Source: a bacterium (GTDB lineage Bacteria > Zhuqueibacterota > QNDG01 > JAGLOF01). Taken from it: DNA of 64,000 nucleotides. Position numbers and translations under genes: made by a program. Shown in pieces: positions 26,515-35,224 of the stretch. The first letter of the stretch is position 1. Every line of letters starts with the position of its first letter. The stretch spans positions 1 to 64,000 of the forward strand of contig JAGLOF010000068.1 of the NCBI GenBank assembly GCA_023139105.1, given 5' to 3'. The notes under the pieces were generated by a model. It saw nothing but the letters and a program-made list of their open reading frames with translations, had not been told where the DNA came from and did not search any database.

Positions 26515-28938
26515 ATGAAACGCATTATCTGTATATCAATCATCTGCCTTTTTTCAAATCTGACAACGGCACAATCCGTATTTCCGCCACTCGGGATCTC
26601 CGGTCAATTCAACATTGCCCCGCCGGAAGTATATGGCAATGGCCTGCTGGGTTTTCACAATCCGGCAATGAGCAATTTTATCAACGGGCATCAGAGTATC
26701 ATTGGTTATAGCAGCTCCCAAGGATGGCGGCACATGGGAATATTTACCGGAATCAAACATCTGAGTTTTGGAACCATACATACTGCAAAACGTTCGAAGA
26801 TAAATGATAAATATAATATGGCTTCATCTTGCCAGGCAGCATTAGGTTTTGGTTCACGGCAGCTTGCAGTGGGAATGGGCATTGGTTGGAGTGCCGGAAA
26901 TTCTCAAATGCATAGTGATGACTATATCTCAACTGGTCTGTTATGGCGGCCATCTGCCCATCTGTCAATAGGCGGATCTACAAAATTTTCTCTACAGCAT
27001 AATAGAGCACAACATCGCTATGCCGCCGGATTACGGCCATGGGAAAAAACTGCTTTTACATTATTTACACAATACTCTCCGGATAATGATAATACGGAAT
27101 CATCATCAAACTGGACAATAGGAGCAGCCGGCGACCCCATACCCGGACTCACACTCTCACTACAATGGGCGGGTGAAGAAAACTTTCGCCTGGCATGTAG
27201 AGTACAACTGAAAAATATGGGTTTCTCCGGTATCTTACCTTTATCTCAAGATGCATCACGTGTTTCACTATGCCTTCACACAGGTGATGCGGGCAGCAAC
27301 AATATAGACAGACACTTCAGACAGCAGAGTGACTACCTCTCACTGGAAATTGAAGGCCAGGTAGTCTACCGCCGTCCTCGCTGGGGTGGTGGCCGTATAA
27401 AGACATTGACAGGCATTCTCCACTCATTAAATGATGCATTAAATGATTCCGGCGTGGCCGGCGTGGCAATCCGCCTCTCCGGCATAGGCCCGTCCGCTGA
27501 ATTGGCCTGGGAGATAAGGCGTAAACTAGACGAGCTGAAAGCAAAGGGTAAGCGTATTATCATTTTCATTGACAGACCGGGAATGGCAGGCTTTCATCTT
27601 GCATCTGTAGCCGATAAACTGATACTCGATCCTGACGGCCTTATTATGATGCAGGGTTATGCCATGTCGCGTACATATATAAAAGACATGCTGGATAAAC
27701 TTGGAATTGGCTTTGAAGAGTGGCGTTTCTTTCCATGGAAATCTGCATTTGAAAACTATGCACGCAACGGAATGTCAGAGGCTGACCGCATACAACGCCA
27801 GGCATGGCTCGATGATCTGCATCAACTATTTGTTAAATACGTAGCTGATGGCCGACAGATGACTACATCAAATATTGATTCACTCATACAAACGCAGGGC
27901 ATATTCCTGGCTCGGGAGGCGGCGGAGATAGGTCTGGTAGATACGCTGGCGCGGTGGAGCAGCCTCTCCAATATAATCACGGATGTTGAAAAGGTTCCGA
28001 AAAGACTCATAAGTAAAAACGAACTGCACAAACGCAATACATGCAGATCGGACTGGGGAGCACGTCCCAAAATTGCCATTGTCTACGCAGAAGGAAGCTG
28101 TGCAACAGATGAGGGCATAAACGCCCGCAGCCTGGAAAAACAGATCCGCACGGTAGCTGTAGATCCATCAGTCAAGGCCGTTGTGCTCCGTGTCGACTCT
28201 CCCGGAGGCGACGGCATGGCATCAGACTGGGTAGCACAGTCCATTCGTGAATGCAAGAAGCTCAAGCCCGTTGTAGTCTCTCAGGGACGTGTTGCAGCAT
28301 CAGGAGGATATTGGCTCTCCATGGATGCCGATACAATTGTTGCAGGCCCCTCAACCTTGACAGGATCTATCGGTGTCATTGGCGCGTGGATGTGGAATAA
28401 GGGCCTTGCCAACCATATAGGTCTTAAAACTGATAAGGTAAAGACCGGTCGACATGCTGACTTGCTGCACGGATACAGGTTGCCGATACTGGGTCTTCCT
28501 CTGCCTGAACGTAATCTGACACCAGAAGAAAAAGATTTAATGGAAATACGGATTCGAACAATGTATAGAGAATTTGTGGCCAAAGTTGCTGCAGGACGGG
28601 GCCTCTCCGTTGACAGCGTACGTGCTCTGGGAGGCGGCCGTATCTGGTCGGGCAGGGCTGCAAAGGCCAATGGCCTGGTCGATGTACTGGGCGGACTTGA
28701 CGATGCAATCCGCATAGCAAAGTCCATGGCCGGCATTAAATCGACAGATCGTGTTCAATGGCTTGAAATTCCAACATCACCCTGGTTTGATCTGTCCCGT
28801 TTCATGCCCAGGCTCTATGGCATAAAAATACAAGCAGCAGAACCTCTGGAACTACAAATGCTGCGTATGTTCACCGAGTCCGGAGGACAGCCCATGGCCA
28901 TATTGCCATCTGCATATTGGTCGGCACTTGAGCTTTGA
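26515..28938 (+). CDS. sppA: Signal peptide peptidase SppA (protease IV) with extra N-terminal domain
   Basis: 807 residues from the ATG at 26515, which has CGGAG 7 bases upstream and gives a clean signal peptide (MKRIICISIICLF); an upstream in-frame ATG at 26488 lacks these. Residues ~20-280 form a glycine- and aromatic-rich beta domain resembling a PorV or outer-membrane barrel segment (SFGTIHTAKRSK, ALGFGSRQLAVGMGIGWS). The SppA tandem follows from ~290: first domain with catalytic Lys in FFPWKSAFENYARNG, second with Ser in GRVAASGGYWLSM, TGSIGVIGAW and GRIWSGRAAKANGLVD. The family degrades cleaved signal peptides in the membrane; the barrel-like fusion suggests another site. Monocistronic, repeats on both sides. 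Confidence 0.88.
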   Translation: MKRIICISIICLFSNLTTAQSVFPPLGISGQFNIAPPEVYGNGLLGFHNPAMSNFINGHQSIIGYSSSQGWRHMGIFTGIKHLSFGTIHTAKRSKINDKYNMASSCQAALGFGSRQLAVGMGIGWSAGNSQMHSDDYISTGLLWRPSAHLSIGGSTKFSLQHNRAQHRYAAGLRPWEKTAFTLFTQYSPDNDNTESSSNWTIGAAGDPIPGLTLSLQWAGEENFRLACRVQLKNMGFSGILPLSQDASRVSLCLHTGDAGSNNIDRHFRQQSDYLSLEIEGQVVYRRPRWGGGRIKTLTGILHSLNDALNDSGVAGVAIRLSGIGPSAELAWEIRRKLDELKAKGKRIIIFIDRPGMAGFHLASVADKLILDPDGLIMMQGYAMSRTYIKDMLDKLGIGFEEWRFFPWKSAFENYARNGMSEADRIQRQAWLDDLHQLFVKYVADGRQMTTSNIDSLIQTQGIFLAREAAEIGLVDTLARWSSLSNIITDVEKVPKRLISKNELHKRNTCRSDWGARPKIAIVYAEGSCATDEGINARSLEKQIRTVAVDPSVKAVVLRVDSPGGDGMASDWVAQSIRECKKLKPVVVSQGRVAASGGYWLSMDADTIVAGPSTLTGSIGVIGAWMWNKGLANHIGLKTDKVKTGRHADLLHGYRLPILGLPLPERNLTPEEKDLMEIRIRTMYREFVAKVAAGRGLSVDSVRALGGGRIWSGRAAKANGLVDVLGGLDDAIRIAKSMAGIKSTDRVQWLEIPTSPWFDLSRFMPRLYGIKIQAAEPLELQMLRMFTESGGQPMAILPSAYWSALEL

Positions 28939-28939
28939 T

Positions 28940-28966
28940 AAGGTATTTTATCGCCGGAATAATAAT
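28940..28966 (+). repeat. 27-bp direct repeat, left copy
   Basis: AAGGTATTTTATCGCCGGAA then TAATAAT; identical to 29242-29268 except for one base (A/G). A 13-base part, CCGGAGTAATAAT, recurs inverted at about 39129-39141. Confidence 0.85.
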
Positions 28967-28986
28967 TCAATTGTGCACAAGACATT

Positions 28987-29073
28987 CGGTATCAGTCTCG
29001 GTCTCGTAATCGTTTGTTGTTCTGCTGTTTATAAACGAAAGAACCGATAGCGACACCGATATCGATATCGATG
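28987..29073. repeat. Hexamer-periodic inverted arms (CGGTATC / GATACCG type)
   Basis: The left arm reads CGGTATCAGTCTCGGTCTCG and the right arm GATAGCGACACCGATATCGA; they are approximately inverse complements built on a 6-base CGATAY period, separated by about 35 bases. Confidence 0.55.
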
Positions 29074-29241
29074 GAAAGGTGATACATTCAACTCAAAAGT
29101 ATATAAATTGTTCGGAGGTAATTAGATCTACACTGCTGATTTTAAGGGTGATTGAGATTATTAATCCGGCAATAAAAGAATTCTCCTCCGGAGGGCGAAA
29201 AAAGTTGACACTGCAGCACCGTGAAATTTCAATATTTATGC

Positions 29242-29268
29242 AAGGTATTTTATCGCCGGAGTAATAAT
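29242..29268 (+). repeat. 27-bp direct repeat, right copy
   Basis: Second copy of the 28940-28966 repeat, 26 of 27 bases identical, same orientation. Confidence 0.85.
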
Positions 29269-29280
29269 ATATCAAGTTGA

Positions 29281-29399
29281 AATTTGCTATTTGCTCTTTG
29301 GAATTTGTCTTTTGCTATTTGTATTTTGCCTTTTGGAATTTGCTCTTTGTAATTTGTAATTTGTAATTTGCTCTTTTAAATTTGTCATTTGTAATTTGA
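29281..29399. repeat. ATTTGNN heptamer array, 17 units, in the 5' leader of the M24 peptidase gene
   Basis: Seventeen 7-base units in unbroken register (AATTTGC TATTTGC TCTTTGG and so on). It ends 13 bases before the ATG at 29413, so it must be either transcribed as leader or placed at the promoter. Confidence 0.92.
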
Positions 29400-29412
29400 A
29401 ACGAGGTCTACT

Positions 29413-30588
29413 ATGGTCAACGAAAAAATCAAACAAGCTTCAATTATACTATCAGAAATGGGTATTGATGCCTGGATAACCTTTGTCCGTGAATCATCTG
29501 CAATTCACGACCCGGCTCTGGATCTGATCTTTGGCTCGCATGTAACCTGGCCTGCCGCCTTTATCATATTTGCAGATGGCAAGGCCATGGCAATAGTTGG
29601 CAAAATTGACGCTGCCAATGTTGCTGATCACGCAGACTACGATATCATTTCCTATACAAATTCCATTAAAGATGAGCTCATTCCTGTGCTTGAGAAAAAT
29701 AATCCCCGGCGTATTGCCATCAATTACTCAGTAAATGACGTCACAGCTGACGGCCTCACCCACGGCATGTACATAACACTCATGGAATACCTTGAAGATA
29801 CGCCCTTCAAAGATAGAGTGGAAAGTTCGGAAACACTCATGGCAGCATTGAGAGGTAGAAAAAGTAAGGAAGAGATAAGGCGGATCACCGCAGCAATCAA
29901 CGAGACCATGCGCATTTTCGATGAAGTAACAGAATTTGTCAAACCGGGCCATTCTGAGATCGATGTTGCCACTTTTATAAAGTCGAAGATGGAAGAACGC
30001 GGCCTCAGCCCCGCATGGGATCCGGAACAATGTCCGGCTGTATTCACCGGTCCTGAGAGTGCAGGTTGTCACGCTGGCCCCACAGATAGACTGATCGAGC
30101 CTGGACATATCATGAACATCGATTTTGGTGTAAGGGTTGAAGGCTATGTCTCTGACCTGCAACGTACCTGGTACTTCCCGCCTGAAGGCGAAAAAGATGT
30201 ACCAGCCGATGTAATCAAAGGATTTGAGACTATCCGTGATGCCATTCAGAAAGCAGCCAAAGCCATACAGCCCGGCAAGGCTGGCTGGGAAATAGATAAA
30301 GTGGCCCGAGACTACATAGTCCAACGCGGTTATGAAGAATTCCCCCACGGCCTGGGTCATCAGGTTGGCCGCCAGGCACATGACGGCTCAGCACTATTCT
30401 GTCCCCGCTGGGATCGCTACAAAAATTCACCCTACCTGAAAGTTGAAAAAGGTCAGATATTTACAATTGAACCCAGACTGACTGTAGCCGGCAGGGGTGT
30501 TTCTACCTTGGAAGAGATCATTGAAGTAACTGAAAACGGCTGCCGTTTCATCTCACGGCCACAGATGGATCTGTGGATTGTCCGGTAG
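29413..30588 (+). CDS. M24-family Xaa-Pro dipeptidase/aminopeptidase
   Basis: 391 residues. N-terminal creatinase-like domain (about 1-150) and C-terminal pita-bread metallopeptidase domain. The five metal ligands are visible: Asp in MNIDFGV, Asp in YVSDLQRTW, His in PHGLGHQVG, Glu in FTIEPRL and Glu in STLEEIIEV. It cleaves Xaa-Pro bonds in the cytoplasm (no signal peptide). The Shine-Dalgarno is weak (ACGAGG, 6 bases before ATG) and directly follows the heptamer array. It is a single gene. Confidence 0.93.
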   Translation: MVNEKIKQASIILSEMGIDAWITFVRESSAIHDPALDLIFGSHVTWPAAFIIFADGKAMAIVGKIDAANVADHADYDIISYTNSIKDELIPVLEKNNPRRIAINYSVNDVTADGLTHGMYITLMEYLEDTPFKDRVESSETLMAALRGRKSKEEIRRITAAINETMRIFDEVTEFVKPGHSEIDVATFIKSKMEERGLSPAWDPEQCPAVFTGPESAGCHAGPTDRLIEPGHIMNIDFGVRVEGYVSDLQRTWYFPPEGEKDVPADVIKGFETIRDAIQKAAKAIQPGKAGWEIDKVARDYIVQRGYEEFPHGLGHQVGRQAHDGSALFCPRWDRYKNSPYLKVEKGQIFTIEPRLTVAGRGVSTLEEIIEVTENGCRFISRPQMDLWIVR

Positions 30589-30981
30589 GCTAATATTTGG
30601 TGCTGTTTTGAATATTGTAAATGATAAAAAGCAAGAATGTTGTTGTGCCTCTGCGTTTATCTTCTCGTTCCCATGTTCTGAGGCTGTGTGAACGAGTAAT
30701 AAACCAGTTTCAGGTCTTCATACTGTAAGGCCGGGCGGAGAGGCTCCGTGTCCTCTGTGTATTCCATAGTTAACTGCTCTTGCTCTTTATTCGGTTCTTT
30801 ATCAAAGAGCATCCAGATGCACACTATACAACTGATTTGTTCTTTACATATAACCGATATCACCAGCCGCGTCTTTTTCTACTTGACTTTATTATTTTCA
30901 ACCCTTACACTACAATTATAAATTATTCCATTTTAAAACTTTCCACTTATCTGCCGGCCACCTAACTGAAGGAGATGCACC
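30589..30981. other. Intergenic region with dispersed repeat
   Basis: 393 bases. The middle is a copy of the ~115-bp ACACGGAG-type element (30701-30820). The rest is AT-rich with the AAGGAG site of the propeller gene at the right end. Confidence 0.5.
30701..30820. repeat. Dispersed ~115-bp element (minus-strand CACAGAGGACACGGAG type), copy 1
   Basis: Closely matches 33323-33437 (for example AAACCAGTTTCAGG, GGCTCCGTGTCCTCTGTGTA, TTAACTGCTCTTGCTC, CATCCAGATGC). Read on the minus strand it gives the pseudo-peptide EYTEDTEP found as a spurious ORF in many genomes. It lies upstream of the propeller gene. Confidence 0.85.
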
Positions 30982-33126
30982 ATGAACTCACGATCTTGCA
31001 TTAAATTTTGGTTTTTCATACTGTTTATTCTACCAATAACCAACACACACGCCCAACATCCAGGCTGGTATAACTATACAACAGGTAGTGCTCCTTCTGA
31101 AATTGTGGAAGATGAAAATTCTATATGGGTTAGCACTCGCGGAAGTGGTATTATCAGGCTGGATAAACACACAGGTGAACGCACATTCTACAATAGTGCC
31201 AATTCAAATTTGCCTTGTCATCTAATTACTTGCATGGCATTTGATAAACAGGGTATACTCTGGGCAGGCACATACGGTTCAGGACTTATCATGTTTGATG
31301 GGACAGCATGGCACTCCATTGAGCCTAATATGCCTGAAGATAACCTAAGAAGATATGTACGGTCTATAAGCATAAATCAGCAAGGACATATATGGATGAT
31401 GGCATGGGGACTGTTTCGTTTTAATGGCACTGAATGGACAAAACAATCTTCTCCAATACAACCTTCATATGACAGCAATTTCCCAATGACAACAGACCTG
31501 CAAAATAATTTATGGATTGGTACTGAAGCGGGGCTTTACAGATATGACGGAAGCCAATGGGAACAATATCAGAATACTCCAAATGCTCCTAAGAATAAAA
31601 TTACCGACCTGGCTGTAAATTCAAAAAATGAACTCTGGATAGCAACATGGGAAGAAGGAATTTATAAATATGACGACCTTGGTTTTACTCAATTTACTGA
31701 AGATAACTCATGGCTGCCCACAAATAGAGTTTGGGATATCTCTATAAATAAAAACGATAAGCTCTGGCTAAAGCTTTGGAACTACTATATTTCAAACTAT
31801 AAAGAGACATACTGGCAGAACTATCGTTCCACATATTGGGGATTCCCACTCAAAGATTGCTATAATATCCATGTAGATTCTGAAGACAATGTATGGATGG
31901 CCTACGAGGATGGTAACATCATAAAATTTGACGGACTAAATCATACCAGCTATTCACTCTCCAACTCAGAATTGCAGGAAAATAGAATATACGATCTGGC
32001 TATCGGGGCACAAGATTTACTTTGGACAAGCCACGGTTATCGTGGAATTTATACCTATAATACAGCAGATTCACCAGATATAAGTAACATTGAAAGCTCA
32101 ATTCTTAGTGGAGGTGTCAGAGATATTTGCATTGATTCACAAAATCGAATTTGGGCTATCAAGGCCGATAGCCTCTTATGCTATGAAAGCGGTAGTTGGA
32201 CTAGCTACAGTATCAATAGTTCAGGAGTTCAGAACATACAAGCCCATGATATATTAGCCGATAAAGCCCATAATATATGGATAGGAACTCAAGAGTCAGG
32301 CCTCCTCAAATTTGACGGACAAAACTGGCAGACTTTCAACAAGGACAACAGCCCTATTACAGATAATCTAATTACTTGCCTTGTCATGGACTCTACCGGT
32401 ACAATCTGGATTGGCACTGCATGGGATGGAATTCTTAAGTATGATGGAACCGACTGGTCGCTATATGACAGATCAAACACACTGATGCTGGATCAAACAG
32501 CACAATCACTATTTTTTGACAGCAAAGGTATTCTTTGGGCAGGTACAATTTTTGGCGGTATCAACCGATTTGACGGACAAAACTGGGAGACATTGGTACA
32601 GGGCACATTCACCTCCATAATAAACATAGCTGAAGGTGTAAATGGCAACCACTGGTTCGGCACCTCCAGTGCAGGCCTATTTAAATATAATGGAGATACG
32701 TTTGAGCACTTTACACCAGCGAATTCGGGATTACCTTATATAAATGTAAGCTCACTGGCAACAGACAGCCATGGTAATCTTTGGATCGGTACAAGTTTTG
32801 GCTTAGCAGTTTTTAACGAAGAAGAATTTTTACTTGATGTGGAAGAAGATACAGCACAACCAAAAACAACTCTACTTACACAAAATTATCCCAATCCTTT
32901 TAATGCCTCAACTATTATTCAATATCAACTACCACAAAGTATACGGACAAAAATAACTATATACAATTCTCTGGGACAAACAGTTGAAGTCATACTGGAT
33001 AAACAACAAAATGCAGGACTACATCAAATCCCATTTAATGGAGATCACCTGCCCAGTGGTATATACTATTACAAAATAGAATCAGGTAACATCGCAAAAT
33101 TCAAAAAAATGCTGCTGCTGAAATAA
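30982..33126 (+). CDS. Secreted two-component-regulator-type beta-propeller protein with C-terminal sorting domain
   Basis: 714 residues. Signal peptide about 1-24 (cleaved after THAQ). Residues 30-615 hold about a dozen or more propeller blade repeats of the Reg_prop type, consensus LWIGTxxxGLxxYDGxxW (LWAGTYGSGLIMFDG, LWIGTEAGLYRYDG, IWIGTQESGLLKFDG), as found in the sensor part of hybrid two-component systems, but here with no kinase attached. The C-terminus (about 630-714) is a YPNPFNASTIIQYQL sorting domain ending in KKMLLLK. The product is probably displayed or secreted. AAGGAG 7 bases before ATG. Flanked by two copies of a dispersed repeat in direct orientation. Confidence 0.88.
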   Translation: MNSRSCIKFWFFILFILPITNTHAQHPGWYNYTTGSAPSEIVEDENSIWVSTRGSGIIRLDKHTGERTFYNSANSNLPCHLITCMAFDKQGILWAGTYGSGLIMFDGTAWHSIEPNMPEDNLRRYVRSISINQQGHIWMMAWGLFRFNGTEWTKQSSPIQPSYDSNFPMTTDLQNNLWIGTEAGLYRYDGSQWEQYQNTPNAPKNKITDLAVNSKNELWIATWEEGIYKYDDLGFTQFTEDNSWLPTNRVWDISINKNDKLWLKLWNYYISNYKETYWQNYRSTYWGFPLKDCYNIHVDSEDNVWMAYEDGNIIKFDGLNHTSYSLSNSELQENRIYDLAIGAQDLLWTSHGYRGIYTYNTADSPDISNIESSILSGGVRDICIDSQNRIWAIKADSLLCYESGSWTSYSINSSGVQNIQAHDILADKAHNIWIGTQESGLLKFDGQNWQTFNKDNSPITDNLITCLVMDSTGTIWIGTAWDGILKYDGTDWSLYDRSNTLMLDQTAQSLFFDSKGILWAGTIFGGINRFDGQNWETLVQGTFTSIINIAEGVNGNHWFGTSSAGLFKYNGDTFEHFTPANSGLPYINVSSLATDSHGNLWIGTSFGLAVFNEEEFLLDVEEDTAQPKTTLLTQNYPNPFNASTIIQYQLPQSIRTKITIYNSLGQTVEVILDKQQNAGLHQIPFNGDHLPSGIYYYKIESGNIAKFKKMLLLK

Positions 33127-33185
33127 GGAAATGTTTCCGGTAGGTTTTGATATAATAAAAAACATTTACAAAAAAGTGTAATAAA

Positions 33186-33228
33186 AAAGTACCAGGGAAA
33201 CATTATGCCACAGACTCCCTGGTACTTT
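33186..33228. terminator. Hairpin between convergent genes, terminator
   Basis: AAAGTACCAGGGA (33186-33198) pairs perfectly with TCCCTGGTACTTT (33216-33228), loop 17. On the minus strand a U-rich stretch (UUUUUUAUUA) follows, so it best terminates the PAC2/receiver operon reading leftward; it can also serve the propeller gene. Confidence 0.75.
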
Positions 33229-33322
33229 ACCAATCATAAAGCTATCAACAAGCATTGACAACTCAAATAAGACTATATCTTAACGACATGTACATCCCAC
33301 AAACTACCAGGCACCTTAGCAC

Positions 33323-33437
33323 AAACCAGTTTCAGGCCTTCATATTGTAAGGCAGGGCGGGGAGGCTCCGTGTCCTCTGTGTATTCCGTGGTTAACTGCT
33401 CTTGCTCTTGCTCTTTACAACAAGGTGCATCCAGATG
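33323..33437. repeat. Dispersed ~115-bp element, copy 2
   Basis: Direct copy of 30701-30820 with few differences plus an extra CTCTTG unit. It lies between the terminator hairpin and the PAC2 gene. A 99-codon minus-strand frame through it is an artefact of the repeat. Confidence 0.85.
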
Positions 33438-33459
33438 CCCCCTACACAGGGTTAAATAA

Positions 33460-34425
33460 TCATGAATCACCCTGCGATTTCTTGAATAAATCCAGGAACC
33501 TGTCTTCATAATCTTGAAAAACGCCCCAATTATCAAGCTCTTCTTTGAGGCGCATTTTGCTTTTATAGGCACGATCCGATTCTGCCTGCCTGAAGAGCTT
33601 TTCTATACGCGCTTTAACTGACTTTGGCACTTTCTCTTCATGAGGTGAAATCATCGAACTGCCCATATCATGCGTATCAGGTTCAGCTCTCTCTCTACTC
33701 AACAGATGAGCCAGAGGCTCAATATCCTTTTGCTTCTCTTCGGCATACATCTCCAGATCGACAAAATCAATTGAATGACCCAGCATTTTTGAAAGAACTT
33801 GAATTATCTGCAAAGACGCCTTGGGATATTCAATCTGTACTGTGAAAAAAGGAATCTCACCCAACAGACAGATACCATCCATATCTCTTTCACGGGCAAC
33901 ACTGACAAGTAGTCCGTTCATCCCTGCAATACTACCGTCTCCCATAAAGTATACTTCATGATTCAACAATTCTTTTAATATATCACTATTGTTGGGAACG
34001 GCAAATACACGGGGCGTATCTTTCAACTGCATATCCGAAGGAGCGGCAGCTGTAGTGTAAATTCGAGAGACACCCAATTTTTCTGCCACATCTATAATTC
34101 GATGTGCAAATATATACTCCATATGAGGAACCGGCTGGACACTGCCCAGAAAAAAAACAACATCACGTCCTGAATCTTTTGACTGATAAACATATAAACG
34201 ATTTTCTGCAGGTTCCGGAGCTCTGACTACCTGTTTCCTTACAACAGAACCAGTAGGTGCAAAAAACTCCGGCCCCTTAATATCACCTAGAACCTGTGCA
34301 TGTAACTGTTTTTTATAGTAAGCTACAGCTGTAAAAGCCACCTTGCCCATACCCGGCCAAGCGGCAATCAACACCGGATTATTAAGTTTAGGCAATTGAT
34401 TAAGTTTGAGCCAATCTTTCAACAC
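33460..34425 (-). CDS. PAC2-family protein
   Basis: About 321 residues. The PAC2 domain (about 8-225) shows NNPVLIAAWPGMGKVA, then GVSRIYTTAAAP, GMNGLLVSVARERDMDGICLLGEIPFF and an IEYPKASLQIIQVL helix; PAC2 proteins are ATP-grasp-neighbour or proteasome-chaperone-like, with unknown function in bacteria. The C-terminal ~95 residues are charged and helical (VPKSVKARIEKLFRQAE). The frame is open back to 34494, overlapping the receiver gene by 58 bases, but the N-terminal residues there (CFGCRLFSC) only mirror the other frame; GTG 34425 (or TTG 34422) just after the receiver stop is more likely. Co-operonic with a membrane-anchored receiver. Confidence 0.85.
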   Translation of the reverse strand: MLKDWLKLNQLPKLNNPVLIAAWPGMGKVAFTAVAYYKKQLHAQVLGDIKGPEFFAPTGSVVRKQVVRAPEPAENRLYVYQSKDSGRDVVFFLGSVQPVPHMEYIFAHRIIDVAEKLGVSRIYTTAAAPSDMQLKDTPRVFAVPNNSDILKELLNHEVYFMGDGSIAGMNGLLVSVARERDMDGICLLGEIPFFTVQIEYPKASLQIIQVLSKMLGHSIDFVDLEMYAEEKQKDIEPLAHLLSRERAEPDTHDMGSSMISPHEEKVPKSVKARIEKLFRQAESDRAYKSKMRLKEELDNWGVFQDYEDRFLDLFKKSQGDS

Positions 34426-34436
34426 TGCAACTTTCT

Positions 34437-34901
34437 TTATAATATGTTTGCAAGAAAATAACCGGCAGCCAAAGCAAGAGGAATCAAAATCCATTGCAGC
34501 ACCGTCAAACGCTGCAACTGATCTACTTTACCCTGAATACGACCCTTTTCCAGACACTTGTTAACCTTGGCCTTAAGATCATCAAAATTAACCGGCTTTA
34601 CCAGATAATGATCGGCACCAAGGCCCAAACTTTCAACTGCTGAATCAACCGTGGGAAAAGCAGTGATAATAACTATGGGTATTTTTTTATCTTTTTCACG
34701 AATACTCTTGAGAAGAGCCAGTCCGTCCATGATAGGCATACGTATATCAGAAAGAATCAGTTCAAAACTACCATTACGATACTGATTAAATCCTTCCTGG
34801 CCATTTGCTGTCAGTACTGTCTCATGTCCCCATCTAATCAAGGTTTCAGATAATAACTCACGGATTTCATCATCATCTTCAACAATAAGAATTCTCGCCA
34901 T
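34437..34901 (-). CDS. Response-regulator receiver with C-terminal membrane anchor
   Basis: 154 residues from ATG 34901 (a GTG one codon upstream is also possible; GGGGGAG precedes both). The receiver is intact: ILIVEDDDE with the acidic pair, phospho-acceptor in ELILSDIRMPIMDG, IVIITAFP with Thr, and HYLVKPVN with Lys. After a short amphipathic linker (KGRIQGKVDQLQRL) comes a hydrophobic segment to the C-terminus (VLQWILIPLALAAGYFLANIL in outline) that looks like one membrane helix. A receiver tethered by its C-terminus with no output domain is unusual. It precedes the PAC2 gene by 11 bases, suggesting the phosphorylated receiver controls that protein at the membrane (inference). No kinase is adjacent. 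Confidence 0.85.
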   Translation of the reverse strand: MARILIVEDDDEIRELLSETLIRWGHETVLTANGQEGFNQYRNGSFELILSDIRMPIMDGLALLKSIREKDKKIPIVIITAFPTVDSAVESLGLGADHYLVKPVNFDDLKAKVNKCLEKGRIQGKVDQLQRLTVLQWILIPLALAAGYFLANIL

Positions 34902-34904
34902 CAC

Positions 34905-35224
34905 TCCCCCTTATTCATACCTGATCAATGGAATTACAATTAGGTAGCTCTATAACAAGTCTAATGAACATCCCTTTAACATAAAAAATGAAAATAATCG
35001 GGGAAAGCAGGGGGTTCATAATTGCTGGAAACTATTAATTATTATATATTAAAGAAAAATGTAACGATATTTTATTACCTTGTCAAGAGAAAAACCACAT
35101 ATCCTGCAACCTCAAGCACAATATTATACTTGCCATTGTCACTATATTAGTTTACATTATGTACTTATCTACCAATTTATAATTTGCACTAAAGTCACTA
35201 ATTACCAAATTAAGGAGTGCCTGT
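34905..35224. other. Divergent intergenic region receiver / M16 peptidase
   Basis: 320 AT-rich bases between divergent genes. No repeat, hairpin with U tract or small gene stands out. AAGGAG lies just before the M16 gene start. Confidence 0.4.

Larger units (their letters stand above)
28939..29412. other. Intergenic region made of repeats
   Basis: 474 bases holding a 27-bp direct-repeat pair, hexamer-periodic arms (28987-29073), a TCCTCCGGAGGGC palindrome (about 29190) and a 17-unit heptamer array that runs almost to the M24 peptidase ribosome binding site. No gene is supported; the 61-codon frame 29079-29264 consists of repeat sequence. Confidence 0.55.

Noticed and set aside
29079-29264. 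61-codon plus frame and its minus-strand mirror
   Set aside because: Made of direct-repeat and palindrome sequence, no ribosome binding site.
23071-29399. Possible CRISPR arrays at the heptamer-repeat sites
   Set aside because: The repeat unit is only 7 bases with no unique spacers; no cas genes are in the window.
33273-33572. 99-codon minus-strand frame
   Set aside because: It translates the dispersed ACACGGAG-type repeat (EYTEDTEP peptide) and the 3' end of the PAC2 gene in another frame.
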